Source: Mucilaginibacter geliditolerans (lineage in GTDB: Bacteria > Bacteroidota > Bacteroidia > Sphingobacteriales > Sphingobacteriaceae). From it: 64,000 bases of DNA. Under the pieces are notes generated by a model. That model was not told the origin of the DNA. It ran no database searches and saw only the letters and a list, made by a program, of their open reading frames with translations. How positions within the stretch are numbered: position 1 is the first letter of the stretch; the number at the start of each line of letters is the position of its first letter. Of this stretch, positions 9,532-18,119 are shown piece after piece. Where the stretch lies: the NCBI RefSeq assembly GCF_014200495.1, contig NZ_JACHBY010000004.1, positions 434,001 through 498,000 on the forward strand. Direction: 5' to 3'. A program made the translations under genes and the position numbers.

Positions 9532-10134
9532 CTATGAAAGCTCAATCGTACTGATAATCCCTCCGATGGCTTTCTTTAATACCATATTGTTCATGGCCGG
9601 TTCTATGTTTTTGTAATAGCGGTTTAGACCAACCAGGCCATGCACAAAAGACATACATATCAGGTAATTACATCGGAAAGTTTCTTCTGTAAGGGTATTT
9701 TCTTTTACCAATTGCTGCATTTCTTCGCGGAACAGATTAATAAATGTTGCAAGCGCAGGGAATGCTTTTCCCACATCTGGAACGTCGGTACCCACTGTAT
9801 ACATTAACTGGTAAAGCTCGTTTTCTTTTGTGGCAAAATGGAGAAAGGCCATCAGCATTGCCTCCATTCTTTCTTTTGGATCAGTTACTAATACCAGCTG
9901 CTGTTGTATGCAATTGATCAGCATGGTAAAACCCTGTTTCGATAATTCGATCAGAACAGCTTCCTTATTTAAGAAATAGGAATATACTATAGGTGGGCTG
10001 TATTCTATGGTCTCGGCAATTTTCCTGATACTTAAAGCCCCGCATCCTTCATTTTTGACGATACTCATTGCGGCATCAAGAATATGTTTATGGACCTCTG
10101 CTTTTAAACGCTCCACCCGCTCTCTGCTACCCAT
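9532..10134 (-). CDS. TetR/AcrR family transcriptional regulator
   Basis: 200 residues. The N-terminal ~60 residues are a TetR DNA-binding domain: AAMSIVKNEGCGALSIRKIAETIEYSPPIVYSYF holds the HTH (ALSIRKIAETIEYSPPIVYSYF). The remaining helical domain matches the TetR C-terminal WHG-type region (ELYQLMYTVG). ATG start at 10134. The regulator has no obvious target: both neighbours are gene remnants (9248-9526 and 10196-10383), so it may have been inserted into, or spared within, a decaying stretch. The ligand is unknown. Confidence 0.88.
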   Translation of the reverse strand: MGSRERVERLKAEVHKHILDAAMSIVKNEGCGALSIRKIAETIEYSPPIVYSYFLNKEAVLIELSKQGFTMLINCIQQQLVLVTDPKERMEAMLMAFLHFATKENELYQLMYTVGTDVPDVGKAFPALATFINLFREEMQQLVKENTLTEETFRCNYLICMSFVHGLVGLNRYYKNIEPAMNNMVLKKAIGGIISTIELS

Positions 10135-10195
10135 AAATGATTTATTAATAGATAAGGATAAAGATAGCGCTTTTTTGAAATAAACATTACCCGAT

Positions 10196-10383
10196 CAAAA
10201 ACCGCTCTCGTCGGGAATAGTATCTGTTACCGACCAGTCCGGCAATAGCTACACGTTCACTGAGGGGCATCCGGTACCTATTCCACCTTACCGGTGTCCC
10301 TGGAAATACTTACACCATGACCGTAATTACCGGTGGTGTTACTTACACCGCCGTTTCTACAATGCCGCATGGGAATCTATTAG
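10196..10383 (+). pseudogene. Remnant of a DUF4249-like exported protein
   Basis: 10196-10260 reads PLSSGIVSVTDQSGNSYTFTE and, after a one-base shift, 10261-10383 reads LTGVPGNTYTMTVITGGVTY and then TAVSTMPHGN. A VTDxxG strand followed by GxPGxxYTLxV...YTAxSTMP is the pattern of the N-terminal part of DUF4249 lipoproteins of Bacteroidota, which usually follow a TonB-dependent receptor. The start codon, the rest of the gene and any partner receptor are absent. Confidence 0.55.
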
Positions 10384-10396
10384 AACACTTAGAAGA

Positions 10397-11812
10397 TTAT
10401 AGCATGGATGCAGCTAAAAGGCCAAGTAGTTTTAATTTCTGCCGTATTTCTTCAGACCAGGGCAAGCCGATAGAAAGCCTCATACAGTTTTCAAATTGAT
10501 TCTGTAAAGTAAATATCCTTCCCGGCGCGATACTTATTTTCTGTTTTATGGCGATGTCAAACAGCTCTGCAGTATTGATTTTTTTATCGAACTCCACCCA
10601 CAGAGAAAGCCCACCCTGTGGCCTGGTTGTTTTAGTACCCTCCGGAAAATATTCGGTTATGGCTCGTATATAATGCTGATAATTGCTTTGCAAAGTTTGC
10701 CGCAGTTTGCGGAGATGATTTTCATAGCGGCCGCTTTTCAGGAAGCTGGCTACCGCTTCCTGCGTAATAGTTGAGGATGATATGGCATGAACCAGTTTTA
10801 GTTTCAGGATCTGGTCCTTGTATCTGCCCGGTGCTACCCAACCCACACGATAGCCCGGTGCCAGCGTTTTGGAAACAGAGCTGCACCATAGCACCGTTCC
10901 ATCTTCATCAAACGACTTACAACATTTTGGGCGCTGAGTTCCAAAGTAAAGATCGCCATATATATCATCCTCTATGAGTGGAATATGATGTTTGGACAAA
11001 AGTTCCACAACTTCTTTTTTATGTTCATCGGGCATACAACTGCCCAAAGGGGTATTGAAGTTCGGAACCAACAGGCAAAGATTGATCTTTGGGATTGCTT
11101 TCTTTAAGGCTTCCATTTCAATGCCCGTTGTAGGATGTGTAGGCAACTCCAATACTTTTAGCCCCATGCTTGCGGCCAGTTGTAATATGCCTGGGTAACA
11201 TGGGCTTTCCATGGCAATGGTATCACCGGGCTTTCCCAAAGCCATCATGCAAAAGGATAACGCATTCATTCCCCCTGCGGTAGTTACCAGGTCATTTTCA
11301 TGAAGGCTTCCTCCCCAGGATAAGGAGCGGGCGGCAATCATCCGCCGCAATTTTTCATTGCCCTGCAACTGTTCATATCCTGTACCACTATCCCTTAGTT
11401 CACGGGTCGCATGCATCATTTCCTTATTCAGTTTTGCCAAAGGCAATAATTCATTGGAAGGCACTCCTATGGAAAAAAGCGTAAGGTCATTTTTACCCAT
11501 ATTAGCATATACTTTCCTGATCAATTCATCCGGCTCTTTATTATTGCTGACCGCTGAAGGCTTGCTTACTTCCGGAAGCGGGAGTTTATGATAAGATAGC
11601 CGGCTTACAAAGTAGCCCGACTGTGGTTTTGATTCGATGAGTGATTGACCTTCCAATTCCAGGAACACCCTTTTGGCAGTGTTCATGCTAATACGGTGTT
11701 CCTGGCATAACTTTCGGACTGAAGGCAGGCGGTCGCCCGGTTTTAAAACCTCATTGCTGATCAGTTTGGCAATCTTGTTTGCTATCTCACTGTATAGAAA
11801 AGCATTCCCCAT
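10397..11812 (-). CDS. MocR-type GntR/aminotransferase fusion regulator
   Basis: 471 residues. Residues 5-72 form a winged helix of the GntR family (LKPGDRLPSVRKLCQEHRIS..TAKRVF..LE), followed by a fold-type I aminotransferase domain (about 100-465) with the PLP lysine K315 in SSVSKTLAPGYRVGW and N251 in the NFNTPLG motif. MocR proteins use PLP as a sensing cofactor and typically regulate vitamin B6 genes (PdxR), GABA use (GabR) or an adjacent divergent gene. Here the divergent GNAT gene starts 95 bases away and is the likely target (inference). ATG start at 11812. No pdxST genes are present in the window. Confidence 0.92.
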   Translation of the reverse strand: MGNAFLYSEIANKIAKLISNEVLKPGDRLPSVRKLCQEHRISMNTAKRVFLELEGQSLIESKPQSGYFVSRLSYHKLPLPEVSKPSAVSNNKEPDELIRKVYANMGKNDLTLFSIGVPSNELLPLAKLNKEMMHATRELRDSGTGYEQLQGNEKLRRMIAARSLSWGGSLHENDLVTTAGGMNALSFCMMALGKPGDTIAMESPCYPGILQLAASMGLKVLELPTHPTTGIEMEALKKAIPKINLCLLVPNFNTPLGSCMPDEHKKEVVELLSKHHIPLIEDDIYGDLYFGTQRPKCCKSFDEDGTVLWCSSVSKTLAPGYRVGWVAPGRYKDQILKLKLVHAISSSTITQEAVASFLKSGRYENHLRKLRQTLQSNYQHYIRAITEYFPEGTKTTRPQGGLSLWVEFDKKINTAELFDIAIKQKISIAPGRIFTLQNQFENCMRLSIGLPWSEEIRQKLKLLGLLAASML

Positions 11813-11907
11813 GGTGTAAATATAACTGTATCCTTCAAAATTAGCAAAACTGTAACTGTGTCCATTGAATAGCCCTGCCTACTTTTGTATAAAAAATTAT
11901 AATAAAT

Positions 11908-12345
11908 ATGGCAGAAGTAATTATTAAGACAGGAAAAGAGCATATGGATGTCAAGGAAATACACCGTTTCCTGAGCGAAGACTCCTATTGGGCAAAAGGC
12001 ATCCCGTATGAACTGGTAGACCATTCATTGACCCACTCATTTTGTGCCGGCGCATTTGTAAATGGTGATCAGGTTGGCTTTGGAAGGGTAATCACCGATT
12101 ATTACACCTTTGGCTGGTTCGCTGATATCTATGTGTTACCGGATTACAGAGGGCGGGGGATTTCTAAAAAAATATTGGCTCATATATTGGAGCAGCCATG
12201 GTCTAAACGTTTGAGACGAAAAATGCTGAATACAAAAGATGCTCATGGTTTGTATCGTCAATTTCAGTTTAGTGACCTTGTAAATCCTTCCTATTTATTG
12301 GAAGTATATAACCCGAATGTTCATTTACAATATAAAGAAGAATAA
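11908..12345 (+). CDS. GNAT family N-acetyltransferase
   Basis: 145 residues with the GNAT fold. The acetyl-CoA pyrophosphate-binding motif is RGRGISKKIL in YVLPDYRGRGISKKIL (about residues 77-91). The N-terminus (IHRFLSEDSYWAKGIPYELVDHSL) is typical of the small Bacteroidota GNATs annotated as PF13508/Acetyltransf members. It probably acetylates a small molecule or amine; the substrate cannot be deduced. It is divergent to the MocR regulator across 95 bases, an arrangement frequently seen for MocR and its target. A perfect 12-bp inverted repeat at 12442-12487 lies downstream. Confidence 0.88.
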   Translation: MAEVIIKTGKEHMDVKEIHRFLSEDSYWAKGIPYELVDHSLTHSFCAGAFVNGDQVGFGRVITDYYTFGWFADIYVLPDYRGRGISKKILAHILEQPWSKRLRRKMLNTKDAHGLYRQFQFSDLVNPSYLLEVYNPNVHLQYKEE

Positions 12346-12441
12346 GCCAGCAATAGAATGTAGCGTGAAGCACCGATAACGTAGAAAAGAGCCTGGCACA
12401 TTTCATTCGGAATTTGCCAGGGTAGCATTAAGATTTTTACT

Positions 12442-12487
12442 TTAGTGTTATTGCCAGTGAAAAGAATATCATTGACAATAACACTAA
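12442..12487. repeat. Perfect 12-bp inverted repeat before arr
   Basis: TTAGTGTTATTG (12442-12453) and CAATAACACTAA (12476-12487) are exact reverse complements around a 22-nt loop, followed by a T-rich stretch. It could terminate the GNAT transcript or act as a leader structure or operator for arr, whose start is 91 bases downstream. Confidence 0.5.
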
Positions 12488-12577
12488 TTACTATATCGTT
12501 TTTATTAGGTTTCGCCTTTAAAAATATAAAAAGTACCAAATAGGGGCTTAAAGACATCCACCAACAATATAACGACA

Positions 12578-13024
12578 ATGGAAACAAACAAAAGTGAAAA
12601 CAAACCGAATGAAACAGTTCATCGCCCTTTTGCTCAAACGTTCTTCCACGGCACAAAGGCTGACCTAAAGATTGGCGACTTTATCAAAATCGGCATCAAC
12701 TCAAACTATGGGCAAAAAAATAAAGCGAAATATATCTATCTCACTGCTACACTTGATGCTGCTGTTTGGGGTGCTGAACTTGCTTTAGGCGAAGGGCGTG
12801 AAAGAATATATTTAGTAGAGCCAACTGGTACAATTGAGGATGACCCCAATTTAACAGACAAAAAATTCCCGGGTAATCCAACAAAGTCATACCGCTCAAA
12901 ACACCCGTTTAAAATTGTTGGCGAGATTACTATTTGGCAGGGGCATTCACCAGAACAAGTAAAAGCAATGAAAGGCGGATTAACAAAGCTTAAGGAACAA
13001 GGTATTGAGGCAATAGAGGACTAA
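12578..13024 (+). CDS. arr: NAD(+)-rifampin ADP-ribosyltransferase (Arr)
   Basis: 148 residues, the usual Arr size (about 140-150). It contains the family pattern FAQTFFHGTKADLKIGD, the YLTATLDAAVWGAELALGEG helix and YLVEPTG, TDKKFPGNPTKSYRS and PFKIVGEI. Arr transfers ADP-ribose from NAD+ to the C23 hydroxyl of rifamycins and so inactivates them. The catalytic His and Asp usual in this family correspond to H24 (FFHG) and an acidic residue near D84 (not aligned). ATG start at 12578. Chromosomal arr copies are common in soil Bacteroidota, so this is probably intrinsic. It is a single gene preceded by the inverted repeat at 12442. Confidence 0.93.
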   Translation: METNKSENKPNETVHRPFAQTFFHGTKADLKIGDFIKIGINSNYGQKNKAKYIYLTATLDAAVWGAELALGEGRERIYLVEPTGTIEDDPNLTDKKFPGNPTKSYRSKHPFKIVGEITIWQGHSPEQVKAMKGGLTKLKEQGIEAIED

Positions 13025-13233
13025 AGGACGTTTGTTTTGCTTTTAAAGATGATCAGATGTTCTAATAGCAGTTGTATCAAACGTTTGCGTTGACGTTATA
13101 TGCCCAGACTTATTTAATCGTGTTAATTTACACTACAAGAAATCAATTTATCCACATAGCATTAATATTCAGAAGAGTTAACTTAATTCCTTAAAATAAA
13201 CTTTCAGTAGAAATGACTTTTAAAATTTGGATT

Positions 13234-13254
13234 TATTTGTTTACCCGTTTATAA
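13234..13254 (+). promoter_or_regulatory. Operator-like element upstream of the GH89 gene
   Basis: TATTTGTTTACCCGTTTATA at 13234-13253 matches the 21-bp unit repeated before susC and phnA (TATTTGTTTACATTTGTTTA), differing in the central three bases and near the end. It lies 44 bases before the GH89 start. It suggests that GH89 belongs to the same regulon. Confidence 0.45.
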
Positions 13255-13297
13255 AATTAGAATTTATTGAAATCAAAAATCAGCTATTGCTATCAAA

Positions 13298-15526
13298 ATG
13301 AATTACCGGAGCTTTATTAATATCAGAAAATGGAAACTGTTTTTAGTTGTTTATTGTTTTCTTGTATCGACTGCGTCGGGGCAAGATTTCGGTGGAATCC
13401 AATCCTTAATTGCCCGCAGGCTTCCGGAATTAAAAGGCAAGGTTGTTTTAAAAGGAATAACTGGGGAATTTAAAACAGATTCTGCAATTTATTATACAAA
13501 AGGTGCCAAACTTTTTATTGAAGCTAATACTTTGAGTGCTGCTTCATTTGCATTAAATGATTATCTCAAAAAATATTGTAACAGCAGTTTTTCACATACC
13601 GGCGACAATGTACATATACCTGAAATTTTACCGCAAACTAATAAGCACATAATTGTGTCGGCCGTTTATCCGGTAAGATATGCCTTAAACTACTGTACTT
13701 ATAATTATACCATGAGTTTTTGGGGGTGGAAAGAATGGGAAAAGGAGTTGGATTGGATGTCGTTAAATGGAGTAAACCTAATGCTGGCACCTATAGGGAA
13801 CGAACTTATATGGCAAAAAACATTAAAGGATTTTGGTTTTAATAACGAAGAGATAAAACAATATATACCAGGCCCTGCATTTAATGCCTGGTGGCTAATG
13901 GGTAACCTGGAGGGTTGGGGTGGTCCGGTATCAGACGAGATGATTGCCCATTGGAGTGAGTTGCAAAAAAAGTTATTACCCAGAATGCGTGAGCTGGGCA
14001 TTCAGCCCGTTATGCAAGGTTTTTGGGGTATGGTGCCAACATCCTTAAAAAAACATTTTCCCGGAGCCACGATTATTGATCAGGGCAAATGGGCGGGCGG
14101 TTTCGAGCGCCCATCCATGTTGGCTCCGCAAGATTCCTTATTCGCCAAAATGTCGACCGTATATTATAAATATATGAAGCAACTGTATGGTTCAGATGTT
14201 AAGTATTTAGGCGGCGATCTGTTTCACGAAGGGGGTAATACCGGAGGGCTGGATATTAAAGAAACAGGAAAGTTGATTCAAGCAGATATGCAAAAGAACT
14301 TCCCCGGCTCAGTGTGGGTATTACAGGGCTGGCAGGATAATCCTAAACCGGCGTTGCTTGGCGGCCTTGATCGTTCAAAAACGCTTGTTTTAGATTTGAT
14401 GGGCGATAGGGCAGATAATTGGGAAAAACGGAATGGCTATGATCATTTTCCCTGGATTTGGTGTACCATAACTAATTTTGGAGGAAAGCCTATACTTGAA
14501 GGTAAATTACTTCGTGTAATTACTGAACCTAAACGCGCGTCGGGTACCACGGCGGGTTCTACATTTAGGGGCGTAGGTATTATACCGGAAGGAATAGAGA
14601 ATAATGATATTATTTATGACTGGACATTGGCTTCAGCCTGGCAAAAACACAATATTCCAGTGCAGGAAAACCTGGCTAATTACATAAAAGCACGGTATGG
14701 TCAAAACAATAGCGATATTTATGAAGGCTGGCAATATTTATTACAATCTGTTTACATCGATCATTCATTACCTGATGCAGGTGGTTATGAATCGATTTTG
14801 TGTGCGAGGCCTGACACGAATATGATTGCTTCAGTATCAACATGGGGGTCAACACAGTTACCTTATGATCCCGAATTATTACTGCAGGCCGCGCTTGATT
14901 TTTCGAAGGCTGCCGGTCAGTTTAAAAACATTGCTACCTACCGGTATGACCTGGTGGATATATGGCGCCAGGTTATTGCTATTAAGGCCCGTGAAGATTA
15001 TGAAGGCTTTATGCTGGCTTATAAACGAAAAGATAAAGCGGCTTTCCAAAAATACAAGAACCTTTTTATTGGCCTGTTAAATTTACAGGATAAGTGGACC
15101 GGTACCAACCCGGCATTCATGGTTGGCAGATGGATTAACAGTGCAAAGGAAATGCTGCCAAACCCGGTGGATAAACGCTTAAGCGAATGGAATGCCCGTA
15201 CCCAAATTACCTATTGGGGCAGTAATAGCCCTAATACAGATTTACATGAATACGCATATAAAGAATGGTCCGGCATTATTAAAGATCTATATCTTCTCCG
15301 TTGGGTAAAGTTTTTTGATTACGCGGAAGCCAAAATGGACAATAAAGAAGCCATATTTCCGGATTTTTTCGGTATAGAAAAACATTGGACTGAACAAAGA
15401 AACGAATACAGTACTATTCCTGAATATGATAGTTTCACCTTATTACCGTTGGTGATAAAAACCGTAACTGCATCAAATAAAGCGGATGATGGTAAAACCC
15501 CCGATTTTTTTAAAAAGGAAGATTGA
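13298..15526 (+). CDS. Exported alpha-N-acetylglucosaminidase (GH89, NAGLU-like)
   Basis: 742 residues. Residues 1-29 are a signal peptide ending SGQ. The NAGLU three-domain layout follows: a small N-terminal domain (about 30-120), the central catalytic TIM barrel (about 125-460) and a helical C-terminal domain. The two catalytic glutamates are E311 (GGDLFHEGG) and E431 (GIIPEGIENND), matching the FNE and PEG motifs of human NAGLU and clostridial GH89. Also typical are NLMLAPIGNE, GFWGMVP and WCTITNFGG. GH89 enzymes release terminal alpha-linked GlcNAc, as in mucin core or heparan-type chains. It has its own operator-like site and lies upstream of the phosphoesterase operon. Confidence 0.93.
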   Translation: MNYRSFINIRKWKLFLVVYCFLVSTASGQDFGGIQSLIARRLPELKGKVVLKGITGEFKTDSAIYYTKGAKLFIEANTLSAASFALNDYLKKYCNSSFSHTGDNVHIPEILPQTNKHIIVSAVYPVRYALNYCTYNYTMSFWGWKEWEKELDWMSLNGVNLMLAPIGNELIWQKTLKDFGFNNEEIKQYIPGPAFNAWWLMGNLEGWGGPVSDEMIAHWSELQKKLLPRMRELGIQPVMQGFWGMVPTSLKKHFPGATIIDQGKWAGGFERPSMLAPQDSLFAKMSTVYYKYMKQLYGSDVKYLGGDLFHEGGNTGGLDIKETGKLIQADMQKNFPGSVWVLQGWQDNPKPALLGGLDRSKTLVLDLMGDRADNWEKRNGYDHFPWIWCTITNFGGKPILEGKLLRVITEPKRASGTTAGSTFRGVGIIPEGIENNDIIYDWTLASAWQKHNIPVQENLANYIKARYGQNNSDIYEGWQYLLQSVYIDHSLPDAGGYESILCARPDTNMIASVSTWGSTQLPYDPELLLQAALDFSKAAGQFKNIATYRYDLVDIWRQVIAIKAREDYEGFMLAYKRKDKAAFQKYKNLFIGLLNLQDKWTGTNPAFMVGRWINSAKEMLPNPVDKRLSEWNARTQITYWGSNSPNTDLHEYAYKEWSGIIKDLYLLRWVKFFDYAEAKMDNKEAIFPDFFGIEKHWTEQRNEYSTIPEYDSFTLLPLVIKTVTASNKADDGKTPDFFKKED

Positions 15527-15621
15527 GGAAGGATAAGGAAAAATGTTTTTAATTAAATCTACTAAATATATAGTCTTTGTAGTATATTTGACTTTTATAA
15601 TTAATATAATTATTTTATCCA

Positions 15622-15643
15622 TTTGTTTAGTATTTATAAACAA
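15622..15643 (+). promoter_or_regulatory. Operator-like palindrome TTTGTTTA-N-TATAAACAA
   Basis: TTTGTTTAGTATTTATAAAC at 15622-15641, followed by AA, combines the GTTTAGTATTT core found upstream of susC and phnA with an imperfect palindrome (TTGTTTA/TAAACAA). It precedes the collapsed sigma/SusD remnant. The 340 bases between the GH89 stop and that remnant are otherwise AT-rich with no gene. Confidence 0.45.
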
Positions 15644-15867
15644 TCGAATCATTAGTTAGTTGATGCATGTAACCTGTCTGGTAAATAATCGTGTATATAT
15701 AAAACAATATTTGCAAAGCTCTTATCTACAGTAATATGAGGTTGATGGTGTTTTAATCGAAATAGTTTTACCGCAAAAGAATTTCGCTTTCTGTTTTTTG
15801 CGATAAAAGTTTAATATTTCTTTACACTTGTATGTATATTATATCCTGAAATTTAACCTGTTATCGT

Positions 15868-16347
15868 GTGAACCCATCAAAATGCCTTACTGACGAGGAG
15901 TTATTGGATCAAATCCGGATGGCTGATTGTTCTGCTTTTGAAGAACTATGACAGGTATTGGAAGATTGTTTATAACGAAGCCCATAAGCAGATCAAAAAC
16001 GTAGCATTTGCACAGGATATCACCCAGGATATTTTACTCAATTATGGCTGCGGGCAAAGGATACTAAAATTGAAAACCTGAATGCTTATTTATACACAGC
16101 GGCCAGAAACAAAGCCTATAAGATCATAGTAAAAGAGCGACGATACATTCCCAATGCAGATTTACTGTCAGAATTAGAGATTACAGGGGATAGTACTGAT
16201 TCCAATTATCTATACCAAGAGTTTATAAAGGCTTATGAAGATCTGATCGATCAACTACCTGGCCAGCAAAAAATAATTTTCGGTAAGCGTTATATTGAAG
16301 AACTTACTACCTCAGAAATTGCAGCACAATTAAACTTATCTATACCA
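15868..16347 (+). pseudogene. Frameshifted ECF sigma-70 factor
   Basis: Starting at GTG 15868, the frames read MNPSKCLTDEELLDQIRMAD-like (PSKCLTDEELLDQIRMADCSAFEEL), then after a one-base shift YDRYWKIVYNEAHKQIKN...QDITQDI, and after another LWLRAKDTKIENLNAYLYTAARNKAYK followed by region 4 (EDLIDQLPGQQKIIFGKRYIEELTTSEIAAQLNLS). This is the sigma region 2 to region 4 order of Bacteroidota ECF factors that are usually paired with a FecR-type anti-sigma and a SusC/SusD pair. Two frameshifts and loss of the last helix make it non-functional. Past the region 4 recognition helix the frame runs directly into a SusD-like C-terminus. Confidence 0.75.
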
Positions 16348-16749
16348 ACTACAGGTTCATTTACTGCGTATTTTTATCGACCCGGTTCGACAGACGTGAC
16401 CAATATCGCTAATTACGATACTTATATTATAAATACTAATTGGGCAACTTATTATGCTCAGCCGTCAGTGCAATACGCAGGTGGTGCAACAGGTTTAACA
16501 CAGATTTTACAACAAAAATATTTGGCGTTATTCCGTCATTCAGGGTTGGATTCATATTTTACCTACCGCAGAACAGGTGTGCCAGTATTTACTACAGGCC
16601 CTGGTACGGGTAATGGGCAGCGTATCGCTTTGCGTTTTATGTATCCAAGCAGCGAAAGAACTAACAATTCCGTGAATTATAATGCAGCTTTGGCAAGCCA
16701 ATATAATGGACAGGATGATATTAATGGAGTGATGTGGATACTTAAATAA
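16348..16749 (+). pseudogene. C-terminal fragment of a SusD-like lipoprotein fused to the sigma remnant
   Basis: About 133 residues, in frame with the end of the sigma remnant: WATYYAQPSVQYAGG, LTQILQQKYLALFRHSGLDSYFTYRRTGVP, LRFMYPSSERTNNSVNYNAAL and a final DDINGVMWILK. The LQQKYLALF..G.D.Y..YRRTG.P....RFMYPSSE...N..NY pattern is the C-terminus of the SusD-like_2 family, distinct from the intact SusD at 28294. The N-terminal three quarters, including the signal peptide, are missing. A terminator with the same architecture as those at 30105 and 30745 follows. The junction with sigma lies near 16345-16356. Confidence 0.7.
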
Positions 16750-16784
16750 GAGTTTGGTTAGTTTAATTTAGTTGGTTTGAGTAA

Positions 16785-16809
16785 GGGCCGCGGCAATGCG
16801 GCTCTTTTT
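16785..16809 (+). terminator. Terminator after the SusD-like remnant
   Basis: GGGCCGC (16785-16791) pairs with GCGGCTC (16798-16804), one G-T wobble, followed by TTTTT. Sequence and preceding context (TTTAGTTGGTTTGAGTAA) resemble the terminators at 30105 and 30745. Confidence 0.75.
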
Positions 16810-17034
16810 AAGTATCATTAATAAGCCAGCGCAGTAATAGAATAACACAATTATCAATAAACAAATTTGATATGCTTTGAATAAAACCAGCGACCAACCT
16901 TTTCCCTCCTGTTTGTTGCCAAATTATCTCTTTATATCTACTAAATCGTTCGTGATTTTAACATTCATGCAGTATTATAAACCGAAGATTGGAGTTTGAG
17001 GAATAATCAACCAAATGTATAGTATTTATTAATT

Positions 17035-17070
17035 TTTGTTTAGTATTTATAATAAAAATAAATATATTTG
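17035..17070 (+). promoter_or_regulatory. Promoter with TAnnTTTG box and shared GTTTAGTATTT operator core
   Basis: TTTGTTTAGTATTTAT (17035-17050) carries the operator core seen at 15622, 24969, 25034 and 31911. TATATTTG at 17063-17070 matches the Bacteroidota -7 consensus TAnnTTTG, with TTTG 24 bases upstream as a candidate -33. Transcription would start near 17077, about 80 bases before the first phosphoesterase gene. The 285 bases between the terminator at 16785 and this promoter hold nothing else recognisable. Confidence 0.55.
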
Positions 17071-17157
17071 ACAAGGTATCCAAGAATCAGTTTAAAGTTT
17101 GAGATCAAATATAATTTCAGCTGTGTAAGGATCAAATCCAAAGCATAAAGAATTAGT

Positions 17158-18084
17158 ATGAACAGAAGAGATTTAATTAAAAAAGCAGGGCTTGCGGCCG
17201 GAACTATGGTGTTAAGCAATATTGCTGCCGCTTCTGCCAAAACTCCGGAAAAGAAAAAAAGAGTTTTGAAAATAGTGCATATAACGGATGTGCACATCAG
17301 GCCGGAATATAATGCCGTAGCACGCTTTAAAAAGTGCCTGGAAATAGTTAAAAAGGATAAACCAGATATGATCCTGAATGGTGGGGATTCCATCTATGCG
17401 GCAGATTACAATGATATTAAAAAAGAAAGAGTAGTTGAATTATGGCGCTGTTGGAACGATAGCGTTGAATTGGTGAAAGATATCCCCATGTATAGCGTAT
17501 TAGGAAATCATGATATGTGGTGGCAGGGAAAAGGCGATGAACTGTATGGTAAACCGGGGGTGCTTAAAATGCTCGGGTTACAGAACAATTATTACAGCTT
17601 TGATAAAAATGGATGGCATTTTATTATGCTTGATAGTAACCACCCAACCTCTCCGGGGATGCTGGATGACGAGCAATGGAATTGGTTTGTACAGGATGTG
17701 CAAAAGAATAGCCAGGACAAACCCACTTTGATCATGTCACATTATCCATTACTGAGTTGTACCGGGATCACCGATAACAAGCCAGACTTCATAGGGCCAT
17801 TTAAAGTAAGCGGGAGCTATAATCATTTAGATATCATGAAATTTATTGAGGTATTCAACAAAAATAAAAACATCAAAGTTTGCCTGAGTGGTCATATACA
17901 CTTACTGGACAAGGTTTGGTATAATGATGTGAGTTATTTATGTAATGGGGCAACCAGTGGCTTTTGGTGGGAGCCGGGGGATGATGGTAAGAGTGCCTAT
18001 AAACAAACGGTGCCAGGTTATTCTATATTAAACCTGTATGCCGATGGTAGTTTTGATAATCAATATATCAAATACGAACAATAA
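17158..18084 (+). CDS. Exported calcineurin-like metallophosphoesterase (Tat substrate)
   Basis: 308 residues. The N-terminus has a twin-arginine motif (NRRDLIKKAGLAAG) and a hydrophobic stretch to about residue 30, so export by Tat with bound metals is likely. All five metallophosphoesterase motifs are intact: DVHIRP (D..H), GGDSIY, GNHDMWW, SHYPLLS and GHIHLL. The family cleaves phosphomono- or diesters using a two-metal centre. It is the first gene of a six-gene unit (17158-23660) with gaps of 24-52 bases encoding only exported phosphoester-cleaving enzymes. The likely role is removal of phosphate or phosphodiester groups from a glycan or nucleotide in the periplasm. Confidence 0.9.
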   Translation: MNRRDLIKKAGLAAGTMVLSNIAAASAKTPEKKKRVLKIVHITDVHIRPEYNAVARFKKCLEIVKKDKPDMILNGGDSIYAADYNDIKKERVVELWRCWNDSVELVKDIPMYSVLGNHDMWWQGKGDELYGKPGVLKMLGLQNNYYSFDKNGWHFIMLDSNHPTSPGMLDDEQWNWFVQDVQKNSQDKPTLIMSHYPLLSCTGITDNKPDFIGPFKVSGSYNHLDIMKFIEVFNKNKNIKVCLSGHIHLLDKVWYNDVSYLCNGATSGFWWEPGDDGKSAYKQTVPGYSILNLYADGSFDNQYIKYEQ

Positions 18085-18119
18085 ATAAACTTATATACAC
18101 CAAGAAAACCTTAATTAAA

